DNA from: CAYSLA01 sp964431685
GTDB taxonomy: Bacteria; Armatimonadota; UBA5829
NCBI GenBank assembly: GCA_964431685.1
Contig: CAYSLA010000083.1
Coordinates: 1-14,364 of the forward strand
DNA: 14,364 nucleotides
Reading direction: 5' to 3'
In this document: piece after piece, positions 7,400 through 14,329 of the stretch
Numbering within the stretch: position 1 is the stretch's first letter
How the letters are laid out: each line of letters begins with the position of its first letter
The notes under the pieces: generated by a model
What the model was told of the DNA's origin: nothing
Databases searched by the model: none
What the model saw: the letters and a program-made list of their open reading frames with translations, nothing else
Position numbers and translations under genes: made by a program

Positions 7400-7405
7400 C
7401 CTCCT
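7400..7405 (-). promoter_or_regulatory. RBS fixing the GTG start of the alpha/beta hydrolase
   Basis: Perfect AGGAGG on the minus strand, 8 nt before GTG 7391-7389. This argues against a longer protein reaching into the assembly gap. Confidence 0.75.
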
Positions 7406-7424
7406 GGACGGATGATACACGGAT

Positions 7425-7430
7425 AGTATA
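7425..7430 (-). promoter_or_regulatory. Candidate -10 box of the hydrolase/URO-D operon
   Basis: TATACT on the minus strand would start transcription near 7418, about 27 nt before the GTG. The matching -35 would fall inside the N run and cannot be read. Confidence 0.4.
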
Positions 7431-7439
7431 CAACAAAAG

Positions 7440-7539
7440 NNNNNNNNNNNNNNNNNNNNNNNNNNNNNNNNNNNNNNNNNNNNNNNNNNNNNNNNNNNNN
7501 NNNNNNNNNNNNNNNNNNNNNNNNNNNNNNNNNNNNNNN
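7440..7539. other. Assembly gap of 100 N
   Basis: Exactly 100 unknown bases, the conventional placeholder for a scaffold join of unestimated length. It splits the divergent promoter region between the hydrolase and the GAF-phosphatase genes, so the true distance and linkage of the two halves are uncertain. Confidence 0.98.
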
Positions 7540-7574
7540 ACGCGTTGGGATTGCACTTACCGCGCCGGACGGCG

Positions 7575-7603
7575 TTGACGTGCCGGGCACGTGGTGGTAT
7601 ACT
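7575..7603 (+). promoter_or_regulatory. Strong sigma70-type promoter of the GAF-phosphatase operon, with internal dyad
   Basis: TTGACG (7575-7580), a 17-nt spacer and TATACT (7598-7603) preceded by TGG, an extended -10. The predicted start is near 7610. The spacer region holds the perfect dyad ACGTGCC-G-GGCACGT (7578-7592), a candidate operator overlapping the -35. Confidence 0.7.
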
Positions 7604-7615
7604 GCCAATACTTGA

Positions 7616-7638
7616 TGTGCTGCCCGTTGTGGGGCACA
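7616..7638 (+). other. Leader stem-loop upstream of the GAF-phosphatase gene
   Basis: TGTGC and CCC pair with GGG and GCACA across a small bulge around a short loop, within the 5' leader. It is not followed by a U tract and lies about 40 nt before the ribosome site. Its function is unknown. Confidence 0.3.
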
Positions 7639-7680
7639 CCGAAATGAAGTGGGCGCCGCTCAGGCACCCGGGAGGCTCTC

Positions 7681-9945
7681 ATGCTCAAAGGCATTGCAGG
7701 AATGCCTGGTTCGCAGTCGCCAGTTACTGTGGACGAAGACGAAGTTGTCGCTCTGCCACAGGCACCTACCGCTGATCTGCGTACCAAGGAGGACGATCAG
7801 CTTGAGGCAGTCGCCCAGATGGGCGCCGCACTTCTACACGTCGACTCCGTACTGGTGTTTGCAAAGGGTCAGGACGGAGGGCTTGCGTTTGCCGGCGGGT
7901 GCGGGGTAGGCCGCCTGGAATCAAGCATCGAACAGGTGAAGAAGATCGCCTCCCAGGCTTTGCTGGATGAGCGGGTGAAGCAGTATACACTACCACGAGC
8001 CGGCGTGCGGGAGAGACCACTCAACAATCGAGCAACTGCTGTGTGTGCGCCCGTAGTGTCGGGAGGGATTGCCGCAGGCGTAGTTGTCGCAGTCAGCCGG
8101 CTTGGCGCCACCTTCTCCACAAGCGACATCGACATTCTCTCGGTTGTGGCCGGTCGAGCCGGATCGGTTCTGGGCGCGCGCCCTGGGTCTGGGCAGGCAG
8201 CCGTTTCCAGCGGGCACGATCACATTATCCAGCTCGCGCACACGAAGATTAAGTATCTTTCCCTCGTCAATCAAGTCAGTGAGGCACTCAGCTCCACGCT
8301 CGAGCTGGACGAGCTCCTCCGTATATCCCTGGAGCAGAGCACGGCGGCGATCGGTGCACAGACGGGCTCCCTGATGCTGATCAATGAAGAGACGGGTAGT
8401 TTGGAGATCGTTGCCTCGCTGGGTCTGGCAAGCATGGTTGTAGATACAACAAAGCAGGCAGTCGGATCGAGTATCGCTGGTTGGGTAGCGCAGCACGGCG
8501 AGAGCGCGCTGGTCGGGAACGCGCGCAGAGACAAGCGCTTCGAGATGAACTTCTTTCGGGACGAAATATCGTCATCCGCATCTGTTCCCCTGCGCGTCAA
8601 GGGAGAGGTGATTGGAGTCCTCAACGTCAGCACCACTGAGTTTGGACGAGTATTCGATAAGCGCGATTTGGAGCTTCTTGAGACTGTCGCCAATCAGATG
8701 GCTTCCGCCATCGACAATGCCAGGCTTTATCAGAAGGTCCAGAGGCGCACCGCGCAACTGGACAGCCTGCTTCAGATAACCAGAACCATAACGCAGACGC
8801 TCAACCTCGACGAAGTTCTCCAAAGGCTCTCGAGCGCGATATGCCAGGTGCTTCATCTGAAAGCCAGTTGTGTGTTGATGGTGGATGATCTAACCGAGAG
8901 GTTCCGATTCGGTTGCGGCTCCGGTTTCAAAGTGAAGCGCGGTCACGCATATATGGATGCAGCGTTACCGGTCGCTCAGAAGGTAAAGCGCACGAGAAAG
9001 AGAGTCCTCGTTCGCGATGTGAGCCGTTCGCGCAGCTTCCGCACTGAAATCTCAGATATTGAAAGCCTTCGGGGCATGATAGGTCTTCCTGTCTGCAATC
9101 AGAGGAATATGGTTGCGGTGTTTGTTGGTTTCAGTGGCGGGTGCCTGAGTCTCACTCAGTCTCAGCGGGACATCATAACTCAGTTGGCCGAGCTTGGTGG
9201 GGTCGCAATACACAATGCCCGTGTCTACAGACAGAAGTACCGGATAGCCAAGATGCTTCAGAACCGCCTGATACCCTGTCAAGCACCAACCGTCGAAGGA
9301 TTGGACATAGGTCACGCCTTTCTGCCTGCCCGCGAAGTGGGGGGAGACTACTACGACTTTCTGCGACGAGACACCGGAGAACTTGGAATAGTTGTGGGTG
9401 ACGTTGCGGGAAGCGACGTGGAAGCTGCCGAGTACACAACAATGGGCAAGCACATTCTGAGGGCCTACGCCAGACGTGAGAAGTCTCCGGCCAGAGTATT
9501 GTGCCAAACCAATGATCATATTTGTGAGGACGTTCAAGCGGAAGTCTTCATCAGCATGTTCTACGGCACAATTGACGTGGAGAACAAGACGCTTCGATAC
9601 GCGAACGGCGGGTGCGAACCGGCGATGCTGTACCGGGCTGACTCAGGAGAAGCGGAGTTTCTCACCGCTTCAGGCATCCTGCTGGGCATAACAATGTCTC
9701 AGCCCTTCGAAGACCGTAAGACCCACTTGAGAAGCGGAGACCTGCTGGTAGTATTCACGGACGGCTACACGGAGGCCTGCTCTGGTGATGAAAGACTTGG
9801 CACCGACTCGCTGCCCGGACTGCTGCGGGAATGCGCGCGTTCTGATGCTCAGAGTATCGCGGACCGGATAAAGGACCATCTTCTTGAATTTGTGTCCGGG
9901 AATATTGGCGACGATTGCGCGATTGTTGTCGTGAAAATACTGTAG
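7681..9945 (+). CDS. GAF-GAF-GAF-SpoIIE serine phosphatase (RsbU-like)
   Basis: The 754-residue soluble protein has three GAF sensor domains (about 30-170, 205-345 and 370-515) joined by helical linkers (e.g. LLETVANQMASAIDNARLYQ). A C-terminal PP2C/SpoIIE phosphatase domain follows (about 535-752). Metal-binding aspartates are present: GGDYYDF (D556), GDVAG (D574), FTDGYTEA (D694) and DDCAIVVV (D744, D745). Such RsbU-type enzymes dephosphorylate a STAS antagonist to release a sigma factor or another output. Two usual motifs differ: the G(H/K)G after GDVxG is GSD, and the NAGH loop reads NGGC (642-645). GGGAGG lies 5 nt before the ATG. The gene is followed 86 nt later by an RsbW-like ATPase gene, its natural partner. 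GAF ligands are unknown. Confidence 0.93.
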   Translation: MLKGIAGMPGSQSPVTVDEDEVVALPQAPTADLRTKEDDQLEAVAQMGAALLHVDSVLVFAKGQDGGLAFAGGCGVGRLESSIEQVKKIASQALLDERVKQYTLPRAGVRERPLNNRATAVCAPVVSGGIAAGVVVAVSRLGATFSTSDIDILSVVAGRAGSVLGARPGSGQAAVSSGHDHIIQLAHTKIKYLSLVNQVSEALSSTLELDELLRISLEQSTAAIGAQTGSLMLINEETGSLEIVASLGLASMVVDTTKQAVGSSIAGWVAQHGESALVGNARRDKRFEMNFFRDEISSSASVPLRVKGEVIGVLNVSTTEFGRVFDKRDLELLETVANQMASAIDNARLYQKVQRRTAQLDSLLQITRTITQTLNLDEVLQRLSSAICQVLHLKASCVLMVDDLTERFRFGCGSGFKVKRGHAYMDAALPVAQKVKRTRKRVLVRDVSRSRSFRTEISDIESLRGMIGLPVCNQRNMVAVFVGFSGGCLSLTQSQRDIITQLAELGGVAIHNARVYRQKYRIAKMLQNRLIPCQAPTVEGLDIGHAFLPAREVGGDYYDFLRRDTGELGIVVGDVAGSDVEAAEYTTMGKHILRAYARREKSPARVLCQTNDHICEDVQAEVFISMFYGTIDVENKTLRYANGGCEPAMLYRADSGEAEFLTASGILLGITMSQPFEDRKTHLRSGDLLVVFTDGYTEACSGDERLGTDSLPGLLRECARSDAQSIADRIKDHLLEFVSGNIGDDCAIVVVKIL

Positions 9946-10031
9946 CCTTACCCCGATTCTGTCCACTTTTTCCCACAAGCTCCCTCAACCATGTGTCAAT
10001 TATCGCCAATAATGGGTAAAGTAGTAATGAG

Positions 10032-10502
10032 ATGCTGGAGAAAAGACGGCGGAAGTGGTGGTTCACATTGCATCTTGGCGAAGTAATACAACTGGAAATT
10101 CCGTGCGACACTGAGTACCTGTCCCTTGCGAGACAGGCCCTGGTAGGGGTGGCACGGTGTCTGCAATTCAAACCCTCGGAAATCGAAGATATGACAATGG
10201 CCGTAGGTGAGGCCTGTACGAATGCTGTAAGGTACTCACACGGGACCAGAAATGTAAAGATACGCTGCGAAATCCTTCGCGATGGTATGACCGTTGAAGT
10301 TGGAAACGCCGTTGGAGAGTGTGAGTTTCCGGAGTTGCCCGTCGAACCGGACTTGGACAAAGAGGGCGGGCTGGGCCTGTTCATAATGCACGCTCTTATG
10401 GATGAGGTTGACCTGCACAGGGTGCCTGGATACGCGACGGTGCGGATGACAAAGAGGGCAAAATCGGCTGGCGCCAGAACTGGAAAACGGCTGCCGACCT
10501 GA
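10032..10502 (+). CDS. RsbW/SpoIIAB-like anti-sigma ATPase/kinase with altered G1 box
   Basis: The 156-residue protein has a single GHKL ATPase fold of the RsbW type. The N box is EACTNAVRYSHG (E60, N64), and the G2-like loop is EGGLGLFIMHALMDEV (111-126). In RsbW these proteins phosphorylate a STAS protein and bind a sigma factor. The G1 box, normally DxGxGF, reads GNAVGE (91-96), so the key adenine-contacting aspartate appears to be missing. The ATG at 10032 has no good ribosome site. TTG 10068, preceded by GGTGG, is a real alternative and would remove a basic 12-residue leader. Its location after the RsbU-like phosphatase supports a partner-switching unit, but no RsbV/STAS gene is present here. 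Its real partner and kinase activity are open. Confidence 0.85.
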   Translation: MLEKRRRKWWFTLHLGEVIQLEIPCDTEYLSLARQALVGVARCLQFKPSEIEDMTMAVGEACTNAVRYSHGTRNVKIRCEILRDGMTVEVGNAVGECEFPELPVEPDLDKEGGLGLFIMHALMDEVDLHRVPGYATVRMTKRAKSAGARTGKRLPT

Positions 10503-10535
10503 CATCGGCGTTTTGCCGTTCGACGCCCGTCCAAA

Positions 10536-10551
10536 GACCGTGCGTACGGTC
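10536..10551. terminator. Possible bidirectional terminator between converging operons
   Basis: A perfect hairpin, GACCGT-GCGT-ACGGTC, lies between the RsbW-like gene and the converging response regulator and overlaps the regulator's stop codon. On the minus strand it is followed by TTT, and on the plus strand by GTTTT after 7 nt. The stem is short, so termination is tentative. Confidence 0.4.
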
Positions 10552-11932
10552 AGTCAGGTTTTGCCAGACGGAATTCTCGAATCTTGTTTCGCAGGGTCTT
10601 GCGATCTATACCCAGAGACTGGGCCGCCACTGACTGGTTCCAACCCGTATGCTGCAGTACCCGCTCAATATGCACACACTCCGCGTCCCTGAGGGATGAG
10701 TCGACCGAAACCGTTTGGCTGTTCAGACGGCCTGAGGGCGAACTTGTTGCGGCGCCCGTATCTGCACTCAGCATAAGATGCTCCGGCCTTACCACTTCTC
10801 CGTTGCTGAGAATCACTGCCCTTTCGACCGCGTTTTCGAGCTCTCGGATATTGCCAGGCCACGCATAGGTGCGCAAAAGACTGATCGCTTCGTCCGAAAA
10901 CCTCCTGACTCTCTTCCCGGTTTCCTGAGAATAGATGGCCAGGAAGTGCTCAGCGAAGATCTCTACGTCCTCCCCACGCTCTCGCATCGGCGGCAGTCTG
11001 AGTGATATGACGTTGAGCCGGTAGTAGAGGTCTTCTCTAAACTCCTTGTCAAGTATGGCCCTGGGCAGGTCCTTATTGGTCGCGGCTATAACACGAACAT
11101 TGACGGTGATGGTCTCGCTTCCCCCAACGCGCTCGAACTGCTTCTCCTGAAGAACTCTAAGGAGTTTCGTTTGCACAGTAGGAGTAATCTCGCCGATCTC
11201 GTCCAGAAAGATCGTGCCGCCATCAGACGCCTCAAAACGTCCGATATGCTTTGCGATGGCATTTGTAAACGCCCCCTTCTCGTGCCCGAAGAGCTCGCTT
11301 TCCAACAGGTTCTCCGGCAGCGCCGCGCAATTGACTTTCACGAACGGGCCGGTGGCGCGATTGCTCTGGTAGTGTATCGTGCGTGCCAGATACTCTTTGC
11401 CGGTTCCAGTCTCTCCCAGTATCAGCACCGAAGCGTTGGTTCCGGCGACTTGCGCAGCGACCACATAGGCGCGTTGCACTTCCGGGCAGCTTCCCACGAT
11501 ATTGTCGAATCCGTATTTCTTCTTCAACTCTGACCGAAGGTACTTGTTCTCGTCAATCAGACGGTGCTGGTCGAGAGCTCGCTCCGCCAGCAACTGCAAT
11601 TCATCAATATCAAATGGCTTCGTTATGTAGTCGTAGGCTCCCAGCCTGAGAGCCTCTATCGCGGTCTGCGCGCTACCGTATGCAGTAACCATAATCACGG
11701 GAGTGTCTTTCTCGGCTTCCTTTATCCCCGCGAGCACCTCGAGACCATTCATCTTGGGCAGACTCATGTCCAGTATGATCAGGTCGTAGTCCCCCTGGAT
11801 GGCTGCTTTCAGGCCCGACGGACCGTCGGAAGCGGACTGGGTGTCGTAGCCGGCATCAGAGAAAAACCTGCACACCAGATCCCGCAGCCCCGCCTCGTCG
11901 TCAATTACCAGTAATCTCTTTTGTTCCGTCAA
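10550..11932 (-). CDS. Sigma54-dependent NtrC-type response regulator
   Basis: The 460-residue protein begins with a receiver domain (about 1-120): acidic pocket D11-D12, phosphoacceptor D55 (LIILDMSLP), T83 and K105. An AAA+ sigma54-activation domain follows (about 143-370), with Walker A GETGTGKE (173-180), Walker B GGTIFLDE (238-245) and YYRLNV. A C-terminal Fis-type helix-turn-helix (WNQSVAAQSLGIDRKTLRNK) completes it. The sigma54-contact loop, usually GAFTGA, reads GAFTNA (220-225). The TTG start overlaps the kinase stop codon as TTGA and has GGAG 10 nt upstream. It gives the normal short N-terminus MTEQKRLLVIDDE; an ATG at 11989 would add 19 unusual residues. It is cotranscribed with the PAS kinase, its likely partner. 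The target promoters are not in view. Confidence 0.95.
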   Translation of the reverse strand: MTEQKRLLVIDDEAGLRDLVCRFFSDAGYDTQSASDGPSGLKAAIQGDYDLIILDMSLPKMNGLEVLAGIKEAEKDTPVIMVTAYGSAQTAIEALRLGAYDYITKPFDIDELQLLAERALDQHRLIDENKYLRSELKKKYGFDNIVGSCPEVQRAYVVAAQVAGTNASVLILGETGTGKEYLARTIHYQSNRATGPFVKVNCAALPENLLESELFGHEKGAFTNAIAKHIGRFEASDGGTIFLDEIGEITPTVQTKLLRVLQEKQFERVGGSETITVNVRVIAATNKDLPRAILDKEFREDLYYRLNVISLRLPPMRERGEDVEIFAEHFLAIYSQETGKRVRRFSDEAISLLRTYAWPGNIRELENAVERAVILSNGEVVRPEHLMLSADTGAATSSPSGRLNSQTVSVDSSLRDAECVHIERVLQHTGWNQSVAAQSLGIDRKTLRNKIREFRLAKPD

Positions 11933-13038
11933 TTCGTCTGTTCTCCGCGTCGTAGTGGGGAAAGGGCGCAGGGGAAGCGCAGGACACATCGAGTGCCGGA
12001 GTTCTCATCAGACTCCACAATGACTCCGCCCCCGTGACGTATCATTATAGCGTGCACCATACTCATACCAAGGCCAGTTCCTTCGGCGCCCCTGGTGGTG
12101 AAGAAGGGATCAAAAATCCGCAGGCGCGTCTCATCAGTCATGCCGGCTCCATCATCCACAACTGTAAGCAGGCAGTTGTCATCCAGCCTGCAGGTCGATA
12201 TCTCTATGGATCCCGCACCGCAGATGGATTGTGCGGCATTTAGAAGAACGTTCGCCAGAGCTTCTCTTATCTCCGTCGCGTCACCAAATACAACACATTC
12301 TCCTGAGAGATGAGTTCTTACCGAAATATCCGAGTTGGATGATGGCGCGCTGCCGTGCCACGACGAAACGATCGCCCTGACAACCTCCCCGGCCACCTGG
12401 GAGAGATCGACTGGCGCGTAGCTTGAGGTGTCAATTGGCCTGCCAATCTCGCGCAAGCGCCTCACGGTTTCCGCCGCGTCTCGGGAAGCCATCTCGATTG
12501 CGTCCATACACTCCATCACCGAACTGTCAGCCGGAAGCTTTCGTTTCGCCAGTTGAGCGTTACCGAGTATGATCCCAAGCACATTGTTAATGTCGTGTGC
12601 GACGCCAGCGGCCATCTCCCCGAGCGCTCGCAGCCTTTCCGATTGCACCAACTGCTCCTGGGCCTCTCTGAGTTGAGAGTTGAGCTCCGCCAGTTCTCGG
12701 CTGCGTTCGACAATCTCCTTCTCGAGTTCTCGCCTGATAGTAATATCACTGTACACCTCAAGCCTGCCGGCCACTTCGGATGCCACGGAGTAGACCGGTG
12801 TTGAATAGCGGTGGAAAATGTGATTCGGAGCCAGCGTGCCGTCAAGAACCTCCTCGATGACTTCGGTTGGCGTGCAGGGACGATCTGTTATTACGCTCGG
12901 CAAAGGGTTTCCCAACAGCTCTGGAAGAGAGATGCCAAAGACCTCTGCTGCTCTGGTATTAGCGTACAGAACGAGTCCATCCTGTCCGAGAACCAAGACT
13001 CCCCTTTCAGGGCTATTTACTCGCTGCAGCGACGCCAA
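11929..13038 (-). CDS. Soluble PAS-domain sensor histidine kinase (NtrB-like)
   Basis: The 369-residue protein has a PAS domain (about 8-100, GVLVLGQDGLVLYANTRAAEVFG). A coiled coil follows (about 102-136), then a HisKA dimerisation domain with H148 (GVAHDINN). The GHKL ATPase domain has an N box (NVLLNAAQS, N267), G1 box DDGAG (295-299), F box DPFFTT and G2 box GTGLGM (320-325). No membrane span is visible, so it probably senses a cytoplasmic signal. The family normally phosphorylates sigma54-type regulators such as the one that overlaps its 3' end. The start is TTG, 7 nt after a strong GGAGG. A clear promoter lies 30-55 nt upstream. The PAS ligand is unknown. Confidence 0.94.
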   Translation of the reverse strand: MASLQRVNSPERGVLVLGQDGLVLYANTRAAEVFGISLPELLGNPLPSVITDRPCTPTEVIEEVLDGTLAPNHIFHRYSTPVYSVASEVAGRLEVYSDITIRRELEKEIVERSRELAELNSQLREAQEQLVQSERLRALGEMAAGVAHDINNVLGIILGNAQLAKRKLPADSSVMECMDAIEMASRDAAETVRRLREIGRPIDTSSYAPVDLSQVAGEVVRAIVSSWHGSAPSSNSDISVRTHLSGECVVFGDATEIREALANVLLNAAQSICGAGSIEISTCRLDDNCLLTVVDDGAGMTDETRLRIFDPFFTTRGAEGTGLGMSMVHAIMIRHGGGVIVESDENSGTRCVLRFPCALSPLRRGEQTN

Positions 13039-13040
13039 GA

Positions 13041-13050
13041 GGTCACCTCC
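13041..13050 (-). promoter_or_regulatory. Strong RBS fixing the TTG start of the PAS kinase
   Basis: GGAGGTGA, a near-perfect anti-16S match, with GGAGG 7 nt before TTG 13038-13036. The next in-frame candidates lie inside the PAS domain. Confidence 0.8.
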
Positions 13051-13064
13051 GTGGAAGTCAATGA

Positions 13065-13094
13065 ATTATATCGCCGCCGGTGGCGATGTGTAAA
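13065..13094 (-). promoter_or_regulatory. Sigma70-type promoter of the kinase/regulator operon, with internal dyad
   Basis: On the minus strand, TTTACA (13094-13089) is followed by an 18-nt spacer and a perfect TATAAT (13070-13065). The spacer carries the dyad ATCGCC-GCCGGT-GGCGAT (13070-13087), which could be an operator for the operon's own regulator or another protein. Confidence 0.7.
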
Positions 13095-13109
13095 GCCGCA
13101 GACACGGCT
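13094..13109 (-). terminator. Weak hairpin after the aldo/keto reductase gene
   Basis: AGCCG-TGTCTG-CGGCT followed by TTTA on the minus strand, about 50 nt past the reductase stop and touching the -35 of the kinase promoter. The 5-bp stem is short for an efficient terminator. Confidence 0.3.
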
Positions 13110-13156
13110 CCAAGAGCGAGCGCCGACAGCGGGCAAGTGCATCCGACCTACGCCGG

Positions 13157-14329
13157 CTAGCCCAGGAACTCTTCATCTCCGGTGAGCTTCCAGGCAGCGA
13201 TTCTCAGTTTGCGGGGCACATCAATCCCGTAAGGACATACGTCACTGAAAGCAGCAGGATCAAAGTCCACCGGCACCTTTCTGTCGAGTTGGGCGTACCG
13301 ATCTCTTGCCACTCTTTCGTTGCCGAACCAGAAGCGCAGGCGCTCCCGAAGTGCGTATTCTGCCGCGTCAGGTATGTTCGCCGTGTACATCTGCCGATCA
13401 TAGTAACCTTCAAGCTCAAAGATCGCCAGGGTATCCAGTTGGATCCGATTGTTCATACAACGTCCGCAACGTCTGCAGACATAGCCCTCATACTCCGGCG
13501 CGTTGCGGTACAAGCTGCTGAGCTCTTCGTCGGACATAGGCTCGTGCTCACCTGCAAGCGCGATGTTCTTCTTGAGCATCTCCAGGGTGTTGTTGCCCGC
13601 AACAGCAGACGTGATGGGCAAACTCCAGACCCATCTCAAGGCGCTCTCAACGCTTCTGTACAGAAGGCCGTCCCCAATCGGCTTCATCGCGATAAGCCCG
13701 ATGCCATTCTCCAGGCAGTATGGAATAATCTTGTCGTAGATTATCGGGAAATTGAAGTAGTCATAGTAGTTCATCCACTCCATGACGGCGTCAAACGGGT
13801 ATGACTGAAGAGCAGCGTAAAGGATCTCCGGATTGTGACCCGTGATGGAGATGTAGCGCACTTTGCCTTTGTCGCGGGCTTTCTCAGCAGCAGCCAGCGC
13901 GCCGTCGGGCGCCAGGATCGCGTCGAGTGCATCCCTGGTTCCTACTCCGTGCATAAACAGGTTATCGACGTGATCGGTCTGGAGGTTTGAAAGACTCGTG
14001 TCTATGCTTGCGGCCACTTCAGCCGCAGAGCGCAGGTGGGTCTTCGTTGACAAGAAGCACTCGTCGCGACGGTATTTCATGACCCGCCCAATCTTCACTT
14101 CACTGTTGCCGTACGAAACGGCGGTCTCGATGAAGTTGCCACCCGAGTCGAGATAGTAGTTCAGCATTCTCTCGGCGTCGCAAGGCAGCGCCTCTATAAG
14201 GTGAAATCCCCCAAAACCGAGGATAGACAGCTTCTCCTCAGTCTTTCCCAGTCCTCTTCGTGGTATGTCACAAATTGTGCTGCTCAAATTGCCCTCTTCA
14301 TCAATGGTAACGGAGCCTGTCCCAGCCAT
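13157..14329 (-). CDS. Aldo/keto reductase with split C-terminal iron-sulfur cysteine motif
   Basis: The protein is 390 residues from the ATG. A TIM-barrel aldo/keto reductase domain starts at RRGLGKTEEKLSILGFGGFH. The catalytic tetrad region shows Y73 (ETAVSYGNSE), K96 (LSTKT) and H127 (LFMHG); the usual aspartate of the DTA motif is E68. The C-terminal part carries C285, C288 and C291 (VCRRCGRC), then after 73 residues C365 in DVCPYGIDVP. This pattern resembles the 4Fe-4S motif of ferredoxin-fused reductases, whose CxxCxxC and CP parts usually sit together. Such enzymes reduce sugars or related carbonyls with NAD(P)H; the substrate is unknown. The start is uncertain: ATG 14329 lacks a ribosome site, the frame is open to the window edge with TTG at 14353, and TTG 14287 has GAGGG upstream. 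Confidence 0.85.
   Translation of the reverse strand: MAGTGSVTIDEEGNLSSTICDIPRRGLGKTEEKLSILGFGGFHLIEALPCDAERMLNYYLDSGGNFIETAVSYGNSEVKIGRVMKYRRDECFLSTKTHLRSAAEVAASIDTSLSNLQTDHVDNLFMHGVGTRDALDAILAPDGALAAAEKARDKGKVRYISITGHNPEILYAALQSYPFDAVMEWMNYYDYFNFPIIYDKIIPYCLENGIGLIAMKPIGDGLLYRSVESALRWVWSLPITSAVAGNNTLEMLKKNIALAGEHEPMSDEELSSLYRNAPEYEGYVCRRCGRCMNNRIQLDTLAIFELEGYYDRQMYTANIPDAAEYALRERLRFWFGNERVARDRYAQLDRKVPVDFDPAAFSDVCPYGIDVPRKLRIAAWKLTGDEEFLG

Noticed and set aside
7392..7556. Longer N-terminus of the alpha/beta hydrolase reaching into and past the N gap.
   Set aside because: AGGAGG directly precedes GTG 7391, and a -10 box lies within the supposed coding extension.
9991..10020. Separate promoter for the RsbW-like gene (TGTCAA-N17-TAAAGT).
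   Set aside because: The -35 matches consensus at only two of six positions; cotranscription with the upstream phosphatase is simpler.
10502..10520. Hairpin CGGC-GTTTT-GCCG after the RsbW-like gene as a terminator.
   Set aside because: A 4-bp stem with only TT after it is too weak; the nearby 6-bp hairpin at 10536-10551 is the better candidate.
13131..13146. Possible sigma54 promoter upstream of the kinase on the minus strand (GG and TTGC elements).
   Set aside because: The GG and GC pairs are separated by 8 nt, not the required 10, and a near-consensus sigma70 promoter lies downstream.
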